From Verrucomicrobia bacterium UBA2460 (GTDB lineage Bacteria; Verrucomicrobiota; Verrucomicrobiia; Methylacidiphilales; Verrucolacustridaceae), in assembly GCA_002342345.1 (NCBI GenBank), contig DDPU01000010.1, positions 10,217-24,312 of the forward strand: a stretch of 14,096 nucleotides of DNA, read 5' to 3'. A program made the translations under genes and the position numbers. Shown here one piece after another: positions 11,623-14,096 of this stretch (position 1 is the first letter of the stretch; each line of letters starts with the position of its first letter). A model generated the notes under the pieces. It was given only the letters and a program-made list of their open reading frames with translations. It did not search any database and was not told the DNA's origin.

Positions 11623-12497
11623 AACCAAAGGGGGCTGTCATCGGAATCACCCTTGGGGATCCTGCGGGCATCGGGCCTGAAATTGTCCGCAAGGCAATTC
11701 GTCGACTTGGCCGGAGCTGTACCCTGCGGGTGCTGGGATCCCCCCGGGGAATCCGGCCGGGAGTCCCCTCGAGAAAGGGAGCCGAGCGCGCCCGGCAGGC
11801 CCTGGAGGAGAGCGTCCGGCTGCTGAAGGCCGGGGAAATTCAGGCGGTGGTCAACGGCCCCGTTTCCAAGGAGTGGCTCCACCGGGTGGGGCTGCGTTTT
11901 CCCGGACAAACGGAATTTTACGCCCGACGGCTGGGACTGGCTGCCGGAAAGGTCACCATGTGCCTGGCGGGGCCAAGATTGCGGGTGGCGCTGGTCACCA
12001 CCCATGTGCCTTTGCGGCAAGCGGTAGGACGGCTCACGGTCGATGGAATCATCCGGGCGGGCGAGCATTTGGTTTGGTTTCTTAAAAAAATCGGAATTCC
12101 CCGTCCCAGGATCGCCGTATGCGGACTGAATCCCCATGCGGGGGAGGCGGGGCTGTTTGGCAAGGAGGACGCGGGCAAAGTGGTTCCGGGAGTCCGCCGA
12201 CTGAGAAAAAGAACCGGTCTTCCTTTCGTGGGTCCGGTCGCGGCCGACACCGTCTTTGTGCGGGCCCTACGGGGTGAGTTTGACGGTGTGGTCGCCCTTT
12301 ATCACGACCAGGGATTGATTCCCGCAAAACTGCTGGATTTTGATCGGACGGTGAATGTTACCCTGGGCCTTCCCGTGGTGCGCTGCAGTCCGGATCATGG
12401 AACGGCGTTTGCGCTTGCAGGGAAGGGGAGGGCAAATCCCGGCAGCATGGTGGAAGCCGTGAAGCTTGCCGTACGGTTGGCCGGGAAAGGGCGTTGA
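11619..12497 (+). CDS. pdxA: 4-hydroxythreonine-4-phosphate dehydrogenase PdxA (short form)
   Basis: Oxidises 4-phosphohydroxy-L-threonine with NAD(P) in the DXP-dependent route to pyridoxal phosphate. It has 292 residues from GTG 11619, which overlaps the previous stop as GTGA. GDPAGIGPE (13-21) opens the protein. The three metal-binding histidines are present: H129 (TTHVPL), H173 (NPHAGE) and H229 (YHDQGL). Substrate-site K237, N246 and R255 (NVTLGLPVVRCS) are also kept. Two oddities stand out. It is about 38 residues shorter than E. coli PdxA (329), all lost between GIGPE and NGPVSK, removing a strand-helix element of the first subdomain. In addition, the substrate-contacting His of GHTEF is Gln here (PGQTEF, Q97). 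A PdxA2-like enzyme acting on another 4-phospho acid is possible, but PdxA is the likeliest call. Confidence 0.93.
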   Translation: MKPKGAVIGITLGDPAGIGPEIVRKAIRRLGRSCTLRVLGSPRGIRPGVPSRKGAERARQALEESVRLLKAGEIQAVVNGPVSKEWLHRVGLRFPGQTEFYARRLGLAAGKVTMCLAGPRLRVALVTTHVPLRQAVGRLTVDGIIRAGEHLVWFLKKIGIPRPRIAVCGLNPHAGEAGLFGKEDAGKVVPGVRRLRKRTGLPFVGPVAADTVFVRALRGEFDGVVALYHDQGLIPAKLLDFDRTVNVTLGLPVVRCSPDHGTAFALAGKGRANPGSMVEAVKLAVRLAGKGR

Positions 12498-13762
12498 AGA
12501 CGCGGCAACAGGGCGTGGTGGCGGATCTGCAGGCCGCTTTGCCTCCGGGAGGATTGTTCCGGGAGCGGCATTGGCGCTGGTCGGAAGAGCCCCTGCGACT
12601 GGATGCCGCTGACCACAAATTCCTGGAAAATCTTGGAAAGAGGATTGCCGTCTTTCTGCGTGCCTCCAACCGGCTGTATCAGGCCAGCGCCTCGGGGGAG
12701 GCGCCCGGCTTTGTGGCCGAGTGGCTGGATTTGGGAAAGCCGGCGGAAATCATCGGCCTGGGACGGGAAGAACAAACCAAGGACAGGATTCCCAGGGTGC
12801 TTCGTCCCGACCTGCTGAAGACCGAGCAGGGCTGGGCGCTGACCGAGATCGATGCGGTTCCCGGTGGGGTAGGTCTCACCGCGTGGATGCAGGAGAACTA
12901 CGCAAGGCTCGGACACTCCGTTCTGGGGGGAGGTTTCGGCATGCGTTCCCTGGCGGAGGAGGTTCTTGGGGATGGGGAGGTGGTGATTTCCCGGGAAGCG
13001 GAGGATTACCGCCCTGAATGGAACTGGCTGGTTGGAGAGGCAAGGGTCAGGTCGGCAGAGGGTTATCGGTGCGGAGAGCGGTTGGCCTACCGTTTCTTTG
13101 AGATGTTTGATTGGATCAGCCTGGGCGGAATTCGGTCCAGTTGGGGGCCGGACCGGAAGATGGAGGCCGCACCCAAGGCCTTTCTCGAGGAAAAATTGTG
13201 GTGGGCGCTTTTCTGGATGCAGCCGCTTGAGGGTTGGTGGAAAAAGGAGCTGGGGGAGGGATACTTCAGGGAGTTTCGGGAATTGGTGCCGCGGGCCTGG
13301 CCCCTGAGGCCGGTTGAACTTCCTCCGGAAGGTGTCCTTCCGGAGCTCGGAATCCAGCGCTGGGATGAGCTGGAAAAATTCAGCCAGCGGGCCCGTGACA
13401 TGGTGATCAAGGTGAGCGGATTTTCCCCGAGGGCGTGGGGATCACGCGGTGTCACCGTGGGCAGCGATCAGCCCAGGGAGAAATGGACGGCAAACCTGCG
13501 GCAGGCCCTGCAGGAATGGAACCACCAGCCGCATCTTTTGCAGCGATTTGCCAAACTGGGGGAGGTCTCGCACCCCGTCTGGAATGAGGGCAGGGAGGAA
13601 ATGTCCGAAGAAAAGTGGCGGTTGCGGCTATGCCCTTACTATCTGGTGACGGGGGAGAAGGTGGAACTGAAAGGGGCCTTGGCCACCCTTTGCCCGATGG
13701 ACAAGAAGCTCATCCACGGAATGCAAGACGCCGTACTGGTGCCGGTTGCCGGGAACGGCTGA
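12494..13762 (+). CDS. Uncharacterised protein with ATP-grasp-like (glutathionylspermidine-synthase-like) pattern
   Basis: A 422-residue soluble protein I cannot name. From TTG 12494: a helical N-terminus, then RPDLL (104-108) and LTEIDAVPGGVG (116-127), recalling the R-x-D...E-x-N/D-x-x-PGG stretch of circularly permuted ATP-grasp enzymes. A tryptophan-rich middle follows (about 205-270). The C-terminal part has VIKVSGFSPRAWGSRGV (304-320), which resembles a nucleotide-gripping Lys plus glycine loop, then LLQRF (348-352), WRLRLCPYY (375-383), ELKGALATLC (391-400) and KKLIHGMQDAVLVP (404-417). These suggest ATP-dependent ligation of an acid to an amine, but no substrate can be inferred. The TTG overlaps the pdxA stop (TTGA) and has GGGA 7 bases upstream; GTG 12515 or 12518 are alternatives. 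Position last in a coupled unit after pdxA suggests co-expression, not necessarily a shared pathway. Confidence 0.68.
   Translation: MKTRQQGVVADLQAALPPGGLFRERHWRWSEEPLRLDAADHKFLENLGKRIAVFLRASNRLYQASASGEAPGFVAEWLDLGKPAEIIGLGREEQTKDRIPRVLRPDLLKTEQGWALTEIDAVPGGVGLTAWMQENYARLGHSVLGGGFGMRSLAEEVLGDGEVVISREAEDYRPEWNWLVGEARVRSAEGYRCGERLAYRFFEMFDWISLGGIRSSWGPDRKMEAAPKAFLEEKLWWALFWMQPLEGWWKKELGEGYFREFRELVPRAWPLRPVELPPEGVLPELGIQRWDELEKFSQRARDMVIKVSGFSPRAWGSRGVTVGSDQPREKWTANLRQALQEWNHQPHLLQRFAKLGEVSHPVWNEGREEMSEEKWRLRLCPYYLVTGEKVELKGALATLCPMDKKLIHGMQDAVLVPVAGNG
13323..13345. repeat. Perfect 10-bp inverted repeat inside the ATP-grasp-like gene
   Basis: CTCCGGAAGG, a 3-base loop TGT, then CCTTCCGGAG: a perfect 10-bp stem within coding sequence for residues around PPEGVLPEL. 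As RNA it would be a very stable hairpin. It has no T-run, so it is not a terminator. Confidence 0.6.
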
Positions 13763-13790
13763 GACCTCCTCCGCGGGACGCTGCGTTGCG

Positions 13791-13813
13791 ACCGGACCCC
13801 GGTTATTTCTTTT
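13791..13813 (+). terminator. Possible weak terminator of the mfd-to-ATP-grasp unit
   Basis: ACCGG-ACC-CCGGT (13791-13803) followed by TATTTCTTTT. The 5-bp stem is short for an intrinsic terminator. It sits in the 40-base space between convergent genes and overlaps the rpmG stop codon. Confidence 0.35.
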
Positions 13814-13967
13814 CGCGGTGGACGGTGTAGCGGCGCAGGAAGGGGTTGAACTTCTTCAGCTCAATCCGCTCCTTCTGGAGCTTTTTATTTTTGGTTCCGA
13901 AATACCGGGACGGGGGTTTTCCCTCTGCCTTGGCTTCGGTGCATTCCAGAATGATCTGCTCGCGCAT
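13803..13967 (-). CDS. rpmG: 50S ribosomal protein L33 (zinc-free type)
   Basis: A 54-residue basic protein of the large ribosomal subunit, read on the minus strand from ATG (complement of 13965-13967) to TAA (complement of 13803-13805). It begins [13 protein letters not shown], continues [10 protein letters not shown], and ends [22 protein letters not shown], a complete L33. Only one cysteine (C9) remains: the second Cys of the first CxxC is Ala, and the usual CPxC of the second knuckle is NPFL. This is therefore a C-minus, zinc-independent version. It converges on the preceding operon with 40 bases between stops. There is no Shine-Dalgarno upstream of the ATG, but a promoter lies so close that the mRNA may be leaderless. 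Confidence 0.97.
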   Translation of the reverse strand: MREQIILECTEAKAEGKPPSRYFGTKNKKLQKERIELKKFNPFLRRYTVHREKK

Positions 13968-13975
13968 AAGGGAAA

Positions 13976-14004
13976 AGAATGCCGGGATTGGCGTTCTGGG
14001 TCAA
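13976..14004 (-). promoter_or_regulatory. Candidate sigma70-type promoter of rpmG
   Basis: On the minus strand, TTGACC (complement of 13999-14004; 5 of 6 to consensus), a 17-base spacer, and CATTCT (complement of 13976-13981; 3 of 6). Only 8 bases separate the -10 from the rpmG ATG, so transcription would start at or next to the start codon. Confidence 0.5.
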
Positions 14005-14009
14005 GGCTA

Positions 14010-14032
14010 CCGAACGTTGGCACCACGTTCGG
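14010..14032. repeat. Inverted repeat upstream of the rpmG promoter, possible operator
   Basis: CCGAACGT-TGGCACC-ACGTTCGG, a perfect 8-bp dyad with a 7-base centre. It ends 5 bases before the -35 element of the rpmG promoter, where an activator or repressor dimer could bind. Without a T-run on either side it is not a typical terminator. Confidence 0.45.
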
Positions 14033-14096
14033 CAAACCGGTTGGGTTTGGAGCTGCCTTGGTGGGGCGGATCCCGGCGGAGGGGTTCCTTGGCTGG

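Noticed and set aside
13968..14096. A tRNA gene beside rpmG
   Set aside because: No T-loop consensus or cloverleaf stems could be traced on either strand; the only structure is the 8-bp dyad.

Overview
The window looks like an ordinary chromosomal stretch from a GC-rich bacterium, most likely in the Planctomycetes-Verrucomicrobia-Chlamydiae group and probably Verrucomicrobiota. That placement is an inference. It rests mainly on the roughly 610-residue Gre-type transcript cleavage factor with a very long N-terminal extension, a layout I know from chlamydial GreA, and on the mix of neighbours. Genes are tightly packed, often overlapping at stop/start, and all lie on the + strand except the last one. 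I see no mobile element, CRISPR array, tRNA or rRNA.

Layout. Bases 1-983 hold the C-terminal half of aspartyl-tRNA synthetase. Next come a small glutaredoxin-like protein (1030-1392), a SirB1/transglutaminase-like protein (1398-2240) and a small secreted OB-fold-like protein (2224-2667). The Gre-like factor (2775-4613) follows, then enolase (4636-5922), an FtsB/DivIC-type septum protein (5897-6307) and malate dehydrogenase (6304-7299). After an 82-base gap comes a four-gene unit with 4-base stop/start overlaps throughout: mfd (to 10501), a SurA/PrsA-like foldase (10498-11622), pdxA (11619-12497) and an uncharacterised ATP-grasp-like protein (12494-13762). A convergent gene for ribosomal protein L33 (13803-13967, minus) ends the window. 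Its own promoter looks able to produce a leaderless mRNA, with an inverted repeat just upstream.

Functionally the region is housekeeping: translation (AspRS, L33), transcription-linked processes (Gre factor, Mfd), central carbon metabolism (enolase, malate dehydrogenase), cell division (FtsB/DivIC), envelope protein folding (SurA-like) and vitamin B6 synthesis (PdxA). Nothing in it is clearly a novel multi-gene system. The items most worth a second look are the ATP-grasp-like protein coupled to pdxA, the giant Gre fusion, the shortened PdxA with a substituted substrate-site histidine, the split parvulin domain of the foldase, and the rpmG promoter/operator region. The last 64 bases (14033-14096) contain nothing I can identify.
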